Shown here piece by piece: positions 33,507 through 33,553 of a DNA stretch of 33,553 nt. The translations under genes were made by a program, and so were the position numbers. Each line of letters opens with the position of its first letter. The stretch's first letter is position 1. The notes beneath the pieces are model-generated. The model ran no database searches, was not told the DNA's origin, and saw only the letters and a program-made list of their open reading frames with translations. This DNA is from an uncultured Clostridia bacterium (GTDB lineage: Bacteria > Bacillota > Clostridia > Christensenellales > UBA1242). The DNA lies in assembly GCA_946484195.1 (NCBI GenBank), contig CAMLSW010000011.1:1-33553 (forward strand), read 5' to 3'.

Positions 33507-33553
33507 AAAGGAGGTGATCCAGCGGCACCTTCTGATACCGCTACCTTGTTATG
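33507..33553 (-). rRNA. 16S rRNA, 3' end only
   Basis: The minus strand reads the last 47 bases of 16S rRNA: AACAAGGTAGC, helix 45 with loop AGAA, then GGATCACCTCCTTT with the anti-Shine-Dalgarno CCTCCTTT at the end. The rest lies outside the window. Helix 45 keeps its pairing although two bases differ from the usual Bacillota sequence (GCGG/CCGC for GCCG/CGGC). The anti-SD agrees with the AGGAGG-type ribosome binding sites in this window. Confidence 0.95.

Overview
This looks like a chromosomal window from an AT-rich, low-GC Gram-positive bacterium of the Bacillota, most likely an uncultured Clostridia lineage. The evidence is the gene order (ftsK-rimO-pgsA-cinA-recA and miaB-mutS-mutL-miaA-ynbB), scpAB next to a D,D-carboxypeptidase and a SpoIVFB-type protease, AGGAGG-type ribosome binding sites, near-consensus sigma-A promoters, and TGA used as a normal stop. 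Both ends lie inside RNA genes (a tRNA-Phe on the left, the last 47 bases of a 16S rRNA on the right), as expected where an assembly breaks at multicopy genes. Species cannot be named from sequence alone.

Layout. 1-489: tRNA-Phe (partial), tRNA-Thr(TGT), tRNA-Tyr(GTA), with palindromic DNA between the first two. 490-1302: no gene, but terminators and two tandem copies of a roughly 130-base cloverleaf-plus-tail repeat. 1303-5049 (minus): a DUF378 membrane protein; then a cyclase-like membrane protein, a zinc-ribbon TM2 protein and mnmA in one direction. 5164-6600 (plus): a small helical protein and a nucleoside phosphorylase. 6761-11993 (minus): SpoIVFB-like protease, a 49-residue ORF, scpB-scpA, a third repeat locus carrying a gene remnant, a DacF-like carboxypeptidase, and a SpoIIM-like membrane protein. 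12156-20261 (minus): miaB-mutS-mutL-miaA-ynbB. 20378-22606 (plus): class A penicillin-binding protein. 22853-30070 (minus): ftsK-rimO-pgsA-cinA-like-recA. 30373-33124: a PdaB-like deacetylase, a DUF4116-repeat protein, and a SLOG-like protein divergent from an Xre regulator. 33331-33553: the 16S rRNA 3' end followed by its own hairpins and terminator, with no 23S, 5S or tRNA gene.

Most genes are housekeeping: tRNA modification (MnmA, MiaA, MiaB), ribosomal protein S12 modification (RimO), mismatch repair (MutS, MutL), recombination (RecA), chromosome condensation and translocation (ScpA, ScpB, FtsK), phospholipid synthesis (PgsA) and peptidoglycan synthesis or trimming (PBP, DacF, PdaB-like). 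Several conserved-position genes are altered: MiaB lacks its TRAM domain, the CinA homologue has lost its deamidase signature, and the deacetylase lacks the usual motif-1 aspartates.

The most unusual signal is in non-coding DNA: 82-86-base elements made of an 11-bp outer stem enclosing three hairpins, in several copies whose arms differ by compensatory changes, plus a sequence-unrelated element with the same architecture beside mnmA.
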